Below, piece by piece: positions 23,918 to 32,275 of a DNA stretch of 64,000 nucleotides (position 1 is its first letter; every line of letters starts with the position of its first letter). Origin of the DNA: PALSA-505 sp036502085 (GTDB lineage Bacteria > Actinomycetota > Actinomycetes > Streptosporangiales > Streptosporangiaceae); assembly GCA_036502085.1 (NCBI GenBank), contig DASXZD010000018.1:30377-94376 (forward strand). The letters run 5' to 3'. A program made the translations under genes and the position numbers. The notes under the pieces were generated by a model, which saw only the letters and a list, made by a program, of their open reading frames with translations, had not been told where the DNA came from and ran no database searches.

Positions 23918-25336
23918 ATGGAATCTGACGGTGCGAAGAGACTGGGCATGAATCTGCATCGGGCGGGGCGGGTCGTCGCGGTGCTGGCGGCGGTGTGCGG
24001 GGCCGGGCTGGGTACGGCCGGAGCCGCGACAGCGGCGGCGGCGCAGACGGCGGCGGCGCAGACGGCGGCGGCGCAGACGGTGGCCTGGGGTACGACCAGC
24101 AGCGCCCCGGCGGGCGCACGAGGGGAACTGTTCGGCGTGGCCGCGGCGTCAACGGCCGATGTTCTTGCCGTCGGCGGGTACAACCCGGGGGCGCCCCCGA
24201 CGGCGGTGCTGACCAAGCCATACGCGGAGCACTGGGACGGCGCCGGGTGGAGTGCCGCGCGGGTGCCGCTGGGGCCGGTGTACCCGGCAGGCGAGCAGGC
24301 CGCCCAGCTCAACGGCGTGGCCGAGGCCGGCCCAAGTGATGGTTGGGCGGTCGGGACGGTCTCTGATACCTCGTCGCTGGCCAGCCGGACCCTCGCGTAC
24401 CACTGGGACGGGACGGCCTGGACGCGCAGTCCGACCCCCAACCCAGCCGGCCCGGCGCTGGGCAACCAGCTCGACGCGATCGCGGCCAGGGCCACCGATG
24501 ACGTGTGGGCGGCCGGCGGCGACAGCTTCCCGGCCGTTTCGCTGCTGCTGCACTGGAACGGCAGCACCTGGAGGCGGGTGAGCGTTCCCGATGCCGGCAC
24601 GCTGAACGCCGTCGCGGTCGCGCCGGGACATGTCTGGGTCGCCGGCGGCAACCAGGTAGAACAGTCCGACGGGACGACCTGGGCCGCGCTGCCGCCCCTG
24701 CCGGTCCCGGCACAGTCCTCGCTGGTCATCGCGGGCCTCGCCGACACCGGCGCCGGGCTGTGGGCGGTGGGCACGCTGGAGAGCTCGTGCGGCGAGGGAG
24801 GGATCTGCCCCCGCTCCTACGCGGCATTGTGGAACGGCGCCACCTGGACCGCAGCACCAGCCGGCGCGGGCGACGACGGGCTCACGGGGGTAGTCGCCGC
24901 CGGGTCGACGGTGCTGGCCACCTCCGGGCCTGGGGTTCTGCGGCTCAGCCTGGCCGGCTCCACGGCGCAGGTCACTCCCGTGCCCGGTCCGGCGCAGCTC
25001 ACCGCCATCGCCGCCGACCCGGCGGGGAACCCGTGGGCGGTCGGCTGGACGGCCACCCGCACCAAGGTCACGCCCGCGATCATCAACGCGCCTGGCATCG
25101 GGCAGGGCGGCATCATCGTGACTACCGGTGCGTCCGGCGCCACGGTCACCTGGACCGGCCCGGCCGCCGGGGCCGCCAGCACAGATCCGGGCGGACGGCT
25201 CGCCGTCGGCGGCCTGCCTGACGGCAGCTACACGATCACCGCCGGCCTGCCCGGCTGCCCGCCCCGCACCGTACCCGCCACGGTAACCGCCGGAGTCGCC
25301 ACTGCCGTCCGCGCTCGCATCAGCTGCCCAGCGTGA
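23918..25336 (+). CDS. Secreted WNG-repeat (propeller-like) protein
   Basis: A 472-aa exported protein with a signal peptide (RAGRVVAVLAAVCGAGLG) followed by an AQTAA repeat. The body carries repeated blades with HWDGAGWSAARVP, HWDGTAWTRSPTP, HWNGSTWRRVSVP and LWNGATWTAAP, interleaved with LNGVAEAGPSDGWAVG-type strands: a kelch/propeller-like fold. A C-terminal beta domain has Cys-containing LPGCPPRTV. GGGAG lies six bases before ATG 23918; ATG 23948 is an alternative. Function not known. Confidence 0.82.
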   Translation: MESDGAKRLGMNLHRAGRVVAVLAAVCGAGLGTAGAATAAAAQTAAAQTAAAQTVAWGTTSSAPAGARGELFGVAAASTADVLAVGGYNPGAPPTAVLTKPYAEHWDGAGWSAARVPLGPVYPAGEQAAQLNGVAEAGPSDGWAVGTVSDTSSLASRTLAYHWDGTAWTRSPTPNPAGPALGNQLDAIAARATDDVWAAGGDSFPAVSLLLHWNGSTWRRVSVPDAGTLNAVAVAPGHVWVAGGNQVEQSDGTTWAALPPLPVPAQSSLVIAGLADTGAGLWAVGTLESSCGEGGICPRSYAALWNGATWTAAPAGAGDDGLTGVVAAGSTVLATSGPGVLRLSLAGSTAQVTPVPGPAQLTAIAADPAGNPWAVGWTATRTKVTPAIINAPGIGQGGIIVTTGASGATVTWTGPAAGAASTDPGGRLAVGGLPDGSYTITAGLPGCPPRTVPATVTAGVATAVRARISCPA

Positions 25337-25373
25337 TCCGCAATCGGTCGGCCGGGGCGTGATGCGGGTGCGG

Positions 25374-26183
25374 TCACCGCCGCCAGGCGGGCGGGCGGCG
25401 CTCGAGGAACGCGCGGATGCCCTCTTGCGCCTCGTCGCTGGCGAACAGCCGGGCCGACAGGGCGGCCATGACGGCAGCGTCGGCGGCGAGCCGGGCCCGG
25501 CGCGGGCCGGTGAGCAGCTTCTTGGTCTCCGCCGCGCCCTGCGGCGAGGTCTGCAAAAGCTGGTCGAGCAGTCCGGCGGTCACCCCGTCGAGTTCGTCCG
25601 CGCTGGTCGCGACCGTGATCAGGCCGATCTCGGCCGCGGTCGCGGCGTCGAACGTCTCGCCGGTCAGGTAATACCTGGCGGCGGCGCGCGGCGGCATCAG
25701 GTCCAGTGTGGTCAGCGAGATGATCGCGGGCGCGAGACCGATCCTGGCCTCGGTGAACGCGAACGACGCGGCCTGCGAGGCGACGGCCAGGTCGCAGGCG
25801 CCGACGATGCCCATGCCGCCCGCCCGCACGTGCCCGCCGACCTTGGCGATCACCGGCTTGTCCAGCTCGATGATCGCGGTCATCATGCTCATCATCGCGC
25901 TGGTGGCGCCCGAGCTAGGCGATCCGGCGGTTGCGTCCGAGCCGCCGGCCGCATCCGAGCCGGGCGAGGTGCTGCTGGCCTCGGACAGGTCCGCGCCGGA
26001 GCAGAAGACCTTGCCGGTGTGCGTGAGCAGGACCGCGCGGACGGCCGGGTCGGCCGCGGCCGCGGCCAGGTGCCCGCCGAGCTCGGCGACCAGCGCCCGG
26101 GACAGGGCGTTCCGGTTCTTCGGCGAGTCGAGGGTGATGCTGGCGACCTGGTCGCCGACGTCGTACTGCACGAGGGAAGTCAC
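25374..26183 (-). CDS. Enoyl-CoA hydratase/isomerase family protein
   Basis: A 269-aa crotonase-fold protein: ITLDSPKNRNALSRALVAEL, the oxyanion segment KVFCSGADLSEAS, AKVGGHVRAGGMGIVGACDLAVAS and EARIGLAPAII, with the Glu expected for hydration near GLAPA. A Ser/Gly/Ala insertion (GSDAAGGSDATAGSPSSG) follows the first oxyanion motif. The C terminus EGIRAFLERRPPAWRR is typical. GTG start. The CoA substrate is not identifiable. Confidence 0.92.
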   Translation of the reverse strand: MTSLVQYDVGDQVASITLDSPKNRNALSRALVAELGGHLAAAAADPAVRAVLLTHTGKVFCSGADLSEASSTSPGSDAAGGSDATAGSPSSGATSAMMSMMTAIIELDKPVIAKVGGHVRAGGMGIVGACDLAVASQAASFAFTEARIGLAPAIISLTTLDLMPPRAAARYYLTGETFDAATAAEIGLITVATSADELDGVTAGLLDQLLQTSPQGAAETKKLLTGPRRARLAADAAVMAALSARLFASDEAQEGIRAFLERRPPAWRR

Positions 26184-26284
26184 CGCAACGAGCGTAGCCT
26201 GACCCGCCGCGGCCCGGTCTTCAGCCCGCGATCCCCGCGATCACCAGCCGCGGTCCTCACCCCGCGGCCAGCAGCCCGCAATCC

Positions 26285-26614
26285 TCAGTCCTCCGTGACC
26301 AGCATCTCGCCGAGCCGGGACCAGTCGTCCTGCGGGACCTCGAAGTTCACGATCCTGGGCGTCTCGGCCAGGTGCGGCGGCAGCCATTGCTGCGCCTTCT
26401 TGAAGTGCTCGGACTGAACGTGCGCGGTCCCGGCCGCGCCGTCGCGGAACGCCTCGACCAGGACGTACTCGTTCGGGTCATCGACGCTGCGGGACCAGTC
26501 GAACCACAGGCAGCCGGGCTCGGCCCGGCAGGCCTGAGTGAACTCGCGGGTGATCTCGGGCCACCGGTCGGCATGCTCGGGGCGGATCAGGAACTTGGCG
26601 GTGATGAAGATCAT
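26285..26614 (-). CDS. Antibiotic biosynthesis monooxygenase (ABM)-domain protein
   Basis: A 109-aa single-domain protein: MIFITAKFLIRPEHADRWPE, TQACRAEPGCLWFDWSRS, EYVLVEAFRDGAAGTAHVQS, HFKKA. This ferredoxin-like dimeric fold is shared by quinol monooxygenases (YgiN type) and heme-degrading enzymes; the sequence fits the putative quinol monooxygenase group. It lies about 100 bp downstream of the enoyl-CoA hydratase start on the same strand. The gap 26615-26797 shows no gene. Confidence 0.88.
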   Translation of the reverse strand: MIFITAKFLIRPEHADRWPEITREFTQACRAEPGCLWFDWSRSVDDPNEYVLVEAFRDGAAGTAHVQSEHFKKAQQWLPPHLAETPRIVNFEVPQDDWSRLGEMLVTED

Positions 26615-26797
26615 CGGTCTCTCTCGTCCGGTCGGGACCAGGTCTCACTCGTGATCTTAGATGGCGGGCGGCGGATGGCCTGTGCCAAAATTTGACGCCG
26701 CCCGGCGGGCTGCCGGCCTGCGCGGTCACGATCCTGGCACCCGCGGACGCCCGCCGCGCGGGCGGCGGCGTACCGCGATACCGGTCAGCATCCCGGT

Positions 26798-27472
26798 GTG
26801 ACCGAGCAGGAGGTTCCCCCCGGCGGCGAACTCGTCGGCGATGACGTGCCGTGGCAGGCGTGGTCGCCGGCCGAGGCCGCGGAGCGGCTGGCCGGGGTGC
26901 CGGTGCCGTGGGCGGTCGCGGGCGGCTGGGCCGTCGACCTGTTCTGTGGCCAGACGACGCGCGAGCACGACGACCTGGAGATCGCCATCCCGGCGGCAGG
27001 CTTCCCGGCCGTCCGCGCCGCGCTCAGCGACCTGGAGTTCGACGTGATCGGGGACGGCTGGCGCTGGCCGGCCGACAGCGAGGCCTTTGGCCTGCACCAC
27101 CAGACCTGGGGCCGGGAGCCTGGCACCGGGATCTACCGGATCGACGTGTTCCGCGAGCCGCACGACGCCGGGAGCTGCCGCGACGCCGGGATCCGGAACG
27201 ACGACGGGATCCGGAACGACGACGGGATCTGGATCTGCCGCCGCGACGAGAGCATCAGGCGGCCGTACGACGAAGTGATCCTGCGGTCCGCCGACGGCAT
27301 CCCCTACGTCGCACCGGAGATCGTGCTGCTGTTCAAGGCCAAGCACGCCCGGCCGAAGGACGAGGCCGACTTCGCCGGCCTGCTGCCGCTGATCGGCCCG
27401 GACCGCCGGGACTGGCTGACGGCGGCCCTGCGCCAGGTGCACCCCGGCCACCACTGGCTGGCCTCGCTCTGA
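26798..27472 (+). CDS. Nucleotidyltransferase-fold protein (aminoglycoside/lincosamide adenylyltransferase-like)
   Basis: A 224-aa protein with the NTase signature WAVAGGWAVDLFCGQTTREH, then DDLEIAIP (GGWAxD and the acidic DDLEI pair), the ANT(2'')/LinB-like core. C-terminal YVAPEIVLLFKAKHARPKDEAD matches the same group. A short in-frame tandem duplication (GIRNDDGIRNDDG, near 27187-27228) expands a loop. Actinobacterial chromosomal members are often of unknown function, so resistance should not be assumed. GTG start. Confidence 0.85.
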   Translation: MTEQEVPPGGELVGDDVPWQAWSPAEAAERLAGVPVPWAVAGGWAVDLFCGQTTREHDDLEIAIPAAGFPAVRAALSDLEFDVIGDGWRWPADSEAFGLHHQTWGREPGTGIYRIDVFREPHDAGSCRDAGIRNDDGIRNDDGIWICRRDESIRRPYDEVILRSADGIPYVAPEIVLLFKAKHARPKDEADFAGLLPLIGPDRRDWLTAALRQVHPGHHWLASL

Positions 27473-27542
27473 CCGGCGCGGGCCGAGCCTGGCCCGGCTA
27501 TCGATAGCCGGGCCGAGACCAAATAGCAGGCGTGAAGCAGGG

Positions 27543-27570
27543 CACCCGAAACTGACCTCAGCTTCGGGTG
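27543..27570. terminator. Hairpin after the nucleotidyltransferase gene
   Basis: CACCCGAA (27543-27550) and TTCGGGTG (27563-27570) are perfect complements with a 12-base loop, between the plus-strand nucleotidyltransferase gene and the convergent zinc-finger gene. Confidence 0.6.
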
Positions 27571-27630
27571 TTACCATCTCCGACGGGTATTGAACCGCGG
27601 CGCGGAATGCTGACCTAACCTGACCGCTGG

Positions 27631-27801
27631 CTACTCTTGGGTGACGCCGAGCTTTTCCGGGTGGGCCTCGCGATAGTGCTGGGTCAGCACTTCGCTCACC
27701 TTGCCGGGCCGGTGCGCGATCGTGCGCTCACAGATCTGACATCGCACGGTCGGCAAATGCGTGACCGTCACCGGGAAGCGGCGCGAACGTGAATTATTCA
27801 T
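27631..27801 (-). CDS. Small C2H2 zinc-finger-like protein, 56 aa
   Basis: ATG 27801 to TAG 27631. The product begins MNNSRSRRFPVTVTHLPTVR and contains CQICERTIAHRPGKVSEV, then LTQHYREAHPEKLG: Cys-X2-Cys followed 18 residues later by His-X4-His, a C2H2 finger with a basic N terminus. GC is moderate for the window, but third positions look coding. The ribosome site is weak. It could bind DNA or be a protein adaptor. It is isolated between a terminator and a 600-bp gene-poor gap. Confidence 0.65.
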   Translation of the reverse strand: MNNSRSRRFPVTVTHLPTVRCQICERTIAHRPGKVSEVLTQHYREAHPEKLGVTQE

Positions 27802-28406
27802 CACCGCCAATTATGCCACCTGCCGGCGAGTCAGCGATACTAGGTCGGCCACATCCGCGCCACATCCGTGTCACACCCGCACCGCATCCGAATGGCCCCG
27901 CAGGATTTGTCGGCCTACCACATGGAACGACCGGATGTTTCCGTCTAGATCCGTGATCCATGTGATATATAACACTCTGCTCCCACTGGTCCCTTTACGT
28001 CCGGGTGGGCCCTTCTCCGCGCCCTAACGCCGCGGTTCGTACCGGCCTGGCCGTCGGCGACCTCGTCAAATGCACCCGTCTGACCGCCCGGCTACCACCG
28101 GTCCGACCCGCCCAAGCCGCCGGACGTTTTTCGCAGATGCCACTAATCCGGACCACGGCTTCGTCGCGGCCAGGACGCGGAAGGCTGATGCCGCGGCCTT
28201 TCCTGATCAGTCGCCGGCCGCCGGACCTGGCCGGAACGGCCGGCCGCGGCGGCATACCTTTCCGCGGCCGGTCGCCGGCCATTCTGCCGTCGTCGCCGCG
28301 GCCCTTTCGCGCGCGCCGGAGCGGAGGTCCCTGTCGCCGCCGGGGCCGGCCGCGACACAATGAGCAGACCTCCCAACGGGGGAACTGACAAGGAGGCTGA
28401 GCCGTC
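27802..28406. other. 605-bp gap upstream of the epimerase gene
   Basis: No convincing gene. The left part is less GC-rich and includes GATATATAAC near 27963, a possible -10 region for a long 5' leader of the epimerase gene; the right part is C/G-rich with several GGCCGG-type inverted stretches. CAAGGAGGCTGAGCCGTC immediately precedes the epimerase start and supplies its ribosome site. Confidence 0.4.
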
Positions 28407-29363
28407 ATGAAGCCATGCGCGGTGGTCACTGGAGGAGCCGGCTTCCTCGGCTCCCACCTGTGCGAACGGCTGCTCGCCGACGGTTACGACGTGATCTGCC
28501 TGGATAACTTCTGCACCGGATCACCCGCCAACGTCGAGCACCTGATCGGAACCGGATCCTTCCGGCTGATCAAGGCGGACGTCACCGATTTCATTCACGT
28601 CGGCACCAAGGTTGACGTCGTGTTCCACTTCGCGTCGCCCGCCTCGCCGATCGACTACATGCAGCTGCCGGTCGAGACGCTGAAAGTCGGCTCGATCGGC
28701 ACTCTGCACACGCTGGGCCTGGCCAGGGAATGGAAGGCCCGCTACCTGCTCGCCTCCACCTCGGAGGTGTACGGCGATCCGCGGGTGCATCCGCAGCCCG
28801 AGACCTACTGGGGGCACGTGAACACCGTCGGCCCGCGCGGCGTCTACGACGAGGCCAAGCGGTTCGGCGAGGCCATGACGATGGCCTACCGGCGGACGCA
28901 CGGCGTGAACACGGCCATCATGCGGATCTTCAACACGCACGGGCCGCGGATGCGGCCGAGCGATGGCCGGGCCATCCCCACGTTCATCCGCCAGGCGCTG
29001 AACGGCGAGCCGATCACCGTGACCGGGGACGGCAGCCAGACGCGATCGATCCAGTACGTCGACGACCTCATCGAAGGGTGCATGCGGCTCGTGCGGTCGG
29101 GGCATCCCGGGCCGGTCAACATCGGCAACCCGCAGGAGATCAGCATGACCGGCCTGGCCGAGACAATCCGCGACCTGACCGGCTCGCGCAGCCCGATCAG
29201 CTACGTGCCCCGGCCGGTGGACGACCCGTCGGTTCGTCAGCCGGACACCACGCTGGCCCGCGAGGCACTCGGCTGGCAGCCCGCCGTCGGCCTCGAAGAG
29301 GGCCTGCGGCGGACGATCGACTACTTCCGGGCCGTCCGAGCCCGGCCGGCCAGCACGCCCTAG
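28407..29363 (+). CDS. NAD-dependent epimerase/dehydratase, UDP-glucuronate decarboxylase-like
   Basis: A 318-aa extended SDR: VTGGAGFLGSHLCERLL, catalytic Ser-Tyr-Lys in STSEVYGDP and GVYDEAKRFGE, then RIFNTHGPRM and SIQYVDDLIEG. The GVYDEAKRFGE-RIFNTHGPRM combination is characteristic of UDP-xylose synthases, which decarboxylate UDP-glucuronate. AAGGAGG lies upstream of the ATG. Its stop is one base from the stop of the convergent sugar operon, so it probably supplies a nucleotide sugar to the same pathway. Confidence 0.9.
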   Translation: MKPCAVVTGGAGFLGSHLCERLLADGYDVICLDNFCTGSPANVEHLIGTGSFRLIKADVTDFIHVGTKVDVVFHFASPASPIDYMQLPVETLKVGSIGTLHTLGLAREWKARYLLASTSEVYGDPRVHPQPETYWGHVNTVGPRGVYDEAKRFGEAMTMAYRRTHGVNTAIMRIFNTHGPRMRPSDGRAIPTFIRQALNGEPITVTGDGSQTRSIQYVDDLIEGCMRLVRSGHPGPVNIGNPQEISMTGLAETIRDLTGSRSPISYVPRPVDDPSVRQPDTTLAREALGWQPAVGLEEGLRRTIDYFRAVRARPASTP

Positions 29364-29364
29364 G

Positions 29365-31452
29365 TCACCGCGTGGTGGCTCGCACCGCGGGCCCGCGCAG
29401 CGACTCGGCCAGGCAGTACCGTACGGCCAGCACGATCCGTTCCGCGTCGCCTTCGGTCAGCTCGGACGACATCGGCAGCGCGAGCACGCGGGCGTCCAGC
29501 TCCTCGGTGACCGGCAGCCGCTCCCCGCCGCCGAGCGCGGTCAGGTGCAGCGCACGGAAGTACGGCTTGGTCTGCACGCCGCAGTCCAGCAGCGACCGCA
29601 GCAGATCGTCGCGCCCGGCCTCTTGCGGCACCCGCATCACCCAGTGCACGTACGAATGCCGGTCGCCCGACCGCACCGCCTGCGGGGCCAGCCCCGGGAT
29701 CCCGGCCAGCCCGTCCCGGTAGACCGCGGCGATGCGATTGCGCCGCCGCACCAGGTCGGCCAGGATCGCGAGCTGGTCGAGCGCGTAGATCGCGTGCAGC
29801 TCGTCGATCAGCTCCGAACGGCACCAGCCCGCCGGATCGTCCCGCATGGCCGCGGCGGCCGCGGCCGGGAGCACGACCGCGCCGCCCGCGCCGCCCGCCG
29901 ACAGCACCTTGGCGAAGCTCATCGAGAACGCGTGCGCGTCGGCCTGCCGGGCCAGCGGGCGGCCCCAGTGCAGGCTGCCCAGTGACGCCGCGGCGTCGCT
30001 GACCAGCGGGACGCCCGCCTCGCGGCAGACCGGCGCCAGCGCCTGGTAATCGCACGGATTGCCGAAGGTATCGACGCAGACGACCACGCGTACCGGACGC
30101 GAGGCGAGCTCCGTACGGAGAAAATCGGGGTTCAGGTTCCAGAAGTGCTCGTCGACGTCGGCGAAACGCAGCTGGTAGCCGAGCTGCAGGAGAACTTCGG
30201 CGGTCGCCGGGAAGGTGAACGAGGGCAGCAGCGCGACGTCGCCGGGCGCGGCGGGGCCCGCGGTCGCGGCCACCGCCAGCCGCAGCGCCGCGGTCCCCGA
30301 CGCGGTGGCTATCACCGTGTGCTCCTCGCCGACGTCGAGCGCCCGCGCCAGCCCGTCCCGCAGTTCCTCGGACCAGCGGTTGCCGTGCTTGACCTCACCG
30401 CTCCACAGGCTCGCCTGCTGCCGGGCGGCCACCAGGTCGGGACGCGCGGCACGCGGCGGGATGACCACCGGGACGGCCGGCTCGAGCACCGGGCGGCCGT
30501 CCGCGCGCAGCACCGCGACCATCTCCTCCAGGTGCGGGCGCAGCGGGCCGACCCTGTGACCAGCCGCGATGAGCCTGCTCGTGTCGATGATCCCGCCGCC
30601 GTCGCCAGCCGCGGGGGGCCGGGGGAGCACCGCCGACGCCGAGCCGCACAGCTCGCGGATCTCCTCGGCCAGCGCGACGAGCGAGACCGGTTCGCCGCCG
30701 ACGTTGTAGATCCCCGGCGCCACCCCGGACCTGACGATTCCGGCAAGATCATTATTCCTAACGAAGCATTTCAGTCCCGTGCTTACCGACATCGGGTAAC
30801 CGGCGATGGCCTTGCGGATCAGCCCGCCGGCCCAGCCCTCACGGCCCGGACCGCAGACTTCGGCGAGCCGCAGGATGGTCAGCAGCTCCGGGTCGACCGA
30901 CCGGGCGAGCAGCCGTTCCTGCGCCAGCTTGGACAGCGCGTAGGTCCACCGCCCGGACGGGCCGGCGGCGGCCAGGCGGCGGCCGGCCGGCGCGGACCGC
31001 CACGGCGGGCAGGGCTGCCGCGCGATCTCGGCCGCCTCGTCGCACCACGCGTCGATCTGCTCGACCGTCCAGGGCAGCTCGGGCGGGGTGTCCTCGCGCA
31101 GCAGGCCGGCCGCGCGGCCGTACACCTGAGCCGAGGACATCAGCAGCACCGGGCGGCCGGCCAGCGCGGGCAGGATCCGGGCCGTGGCCACCGCGTTGCT
31201 GACCGGCAGCGTCCAGCTCCAGCGCGGCCGCGGGTCGGCCGAGCCGAGCAGGATCACGGCCAGCCCTTCGGGCAGCGGCGGCGGCTCGTCGGTCAGCACG
31301 TCGGTCATCAGCCACTGCGCCCCGGCGCGGACCAGCTTCTCCCTGGGCGGGCACCGGTCGATGACCGTCACGTCGCAGCCCGCGGCGAGCAGCGCCTCGG
31401 TCACCGCGCTGCCCACGAACCCCGACCCGCCGAACAGCACGAACTTGCTCAT
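29365..31452 (-). CDS. Fused NAD-dependent epimerase and DegT/DnrJ/EryC1 aminotransferase
   Basis: A 695-aa bifunctional protein. Residues 1-300: epimerase fold, FVLFGGSGFVGSAVTEALLA, SSAQVYG, YALSKLAQE and IYNVGGEPVSLVAL. Residues 330-690: PLP-dependent sugar aminotransferase, SGTAALRLAVAATAG, LPSFTFPATAE, CVDTFGNPCDY and SFAKVLSAGGAGG with the internal aldimine Lys. Such a fusion could make an amino sugar by oxidation and transamination of one substrate. The start is ATG 31452. It is last in the minus-strand operon, 38 bp after the methyltransferase. Confidence 0.9.
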   Translation of the reverse strand: MSKFVLFGGSGFVGSAVTEALLAAGCDVTVIDRCPPREKLVRAGAQWLMTDVLTDEPPPLPEGLAVILLGSADPRPRWSWTLPVSNAVATARILPALAGRPVLLMSSAQVYGRAAGLLREDTPPELPWTVEQIDAWCDEAAEIARQPCPPWRSAPAGRRLAAAGPSGRWTYALSKLAQERLLARSVDPELLTILRLAEVCGPGREGWAGGLIRKAIAGYPMSVSTGLKCFVRNNDLAGIVRSGVAPGIYNVGGEPVSLVALAEEIRELCGSASAVLPRPPAAGDGGGIIDTSRLIAAGHRVGPLRPHLEEMVAVLRADGRPVLEPAVPVVIPPRAARPDLVAARQQASLWSGEVKHGNRWSEELRDGLARALDVGEEHTVIATASGTAALRLAVAATAGPAAPGDVALLPSFTFPATAEVLLQLGYQLRFADVDEHFWNLNPDFLRTELASRPVRVVVCVDTFGNPCDYQALAPVCREAGVPLVSDAAASLGSLHWGRPLARQADAHAFSMSFAKVLSAGGAGGAVVLPAAAAAAMRDDPAGWCRSELIDELHAIYALDQLAILADLVRRRNRIAAVYRDGLAGIPGLAPQAVRSGDRHSYVHWVMRVPQEAGRDDLLRSLLDCGVQTKPYFRALHLTALGGGERLPVTEELDARVLALPMSSELTEGDAERIVLAVRYCLAESLRGPAVRATTR

Positions 31453-31490
31453 CGATAATCCCTCGGCCTGTCTGCGCGACTTTGGCACAT

Positions 31491-32273
31491 CTAGTCGACG
31501 CCGAGGGGCGGCCTCCGGCCTACAGCCATCAGCTGTTTGCCGATGTCGGCCAGGACCGGATGGGCGGACAACTCGCGCTCCAGGGCCAGCTGCCCGTCCC
31601 AGTCGAGTGCCAGCTGCTCGGCCAGCCGCTCGCGGCCGAGCGGTACCCCGGCCGCCAGCAGCCCGCTCACCTCGACCTCGCGCAGCCCGGCGGCCTCGAA
31701 GGCCGCCGTAAGCCTGGCCCGGTCCATCAGGTGCATCTCGGCGTCGTGCCCGTCGACCGTCCAGCACCCCACCCGGGTGCGCAGCCGCTGCGCCGCCTCC
31801 GCCGGGCGGCCCGCGCGCAGCAGCTCCACGACCAGCGCCACCAGCGAGTCGACCAGCACCGCGACCCGCCCGCCGGGGCGGACCCAGCGGGCGAACCGGC
31901 GCACGGTGGCCTCGGGATCGGCCGCGTACTGCAGCGAGCCGAGGGCGAGGACCAGGCCGGCTTCTGCTTCGGGCAGCTCCGCGGTCTCCATCGAGCCTTC
32001 GATCAGGGTGAAGCCGGGCCCGTGCCCCGCGCGCCTCAGCTCGGCGATCATCCCCGGCGCCTGCTCGATCCCGATGACCTGGTAGCCCAGCTCGGTCAGC
32101 CGGCCGACCCAGCGTCCCACGCCGCAGCCGGCGTCGATGATGGGACCTTGCTCCGGCAGGAGCTGGCGCACGCGCTCCCAGGCCAGGGTGTCGTAGGCGC
32201 GCCGGTGCGGGGCCTCGAAATGCTCGCTGTACGTGGGGGCGAGCGCGCTGTACAGCTCCTGGCTCGGGCGCAT
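31491..32273 (-). CDS. Class I SAM-dependent methyltransferase
   Basis: A 260-aa protein with SAM motif I IIDAGCGVGRWVGRL, VIGIEQAPGMIAEL (motif II) and GLVLALGSLQYAADPE. The N-terminal LYSALAPTYSEHFEAPHRRAYD matches ubiquinone/sugar methyltransferase-like proteins. ATG 32273 has GGAAAGG at a good distance; GTG 32279 overlaps the radical SAM stop by four bases and is the alternative. The acceptor is probably a sugar intermediate of this operon (inference). Confidence 0.88.
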   Translation of the reverse strand: MRPSQELYSALAPTYSEHFEAPHRRAYDTLAWERVRQLLPEQGPIIDAGCGVGRWVGRLTELGYQVIGIEQAPGMIAELRRAGHGPGFTLIEGSMETAELPEAEAGLVLALGSLQYAADPEATVRRFARWVRPGGRVAVLVDSLVALVVELLRAGRPAEAAQRLRTRVGCWTVDGHDAEMHLMDRARLTAAFEAAGLREVEVSGLLAAGVPLGRERLAEQLALDWDGQLALERELSAHPVLADIGKQLMAVGRRPPLGVD

Positions 32274-32275
32274 GC

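Noticed and set aside
26798..27472. Calling the nucleotidyltransferase an antibiotic-resistance gene
   Set aside because: Only the general NTase core is visible; chromosomal homologues without resistance function are common.
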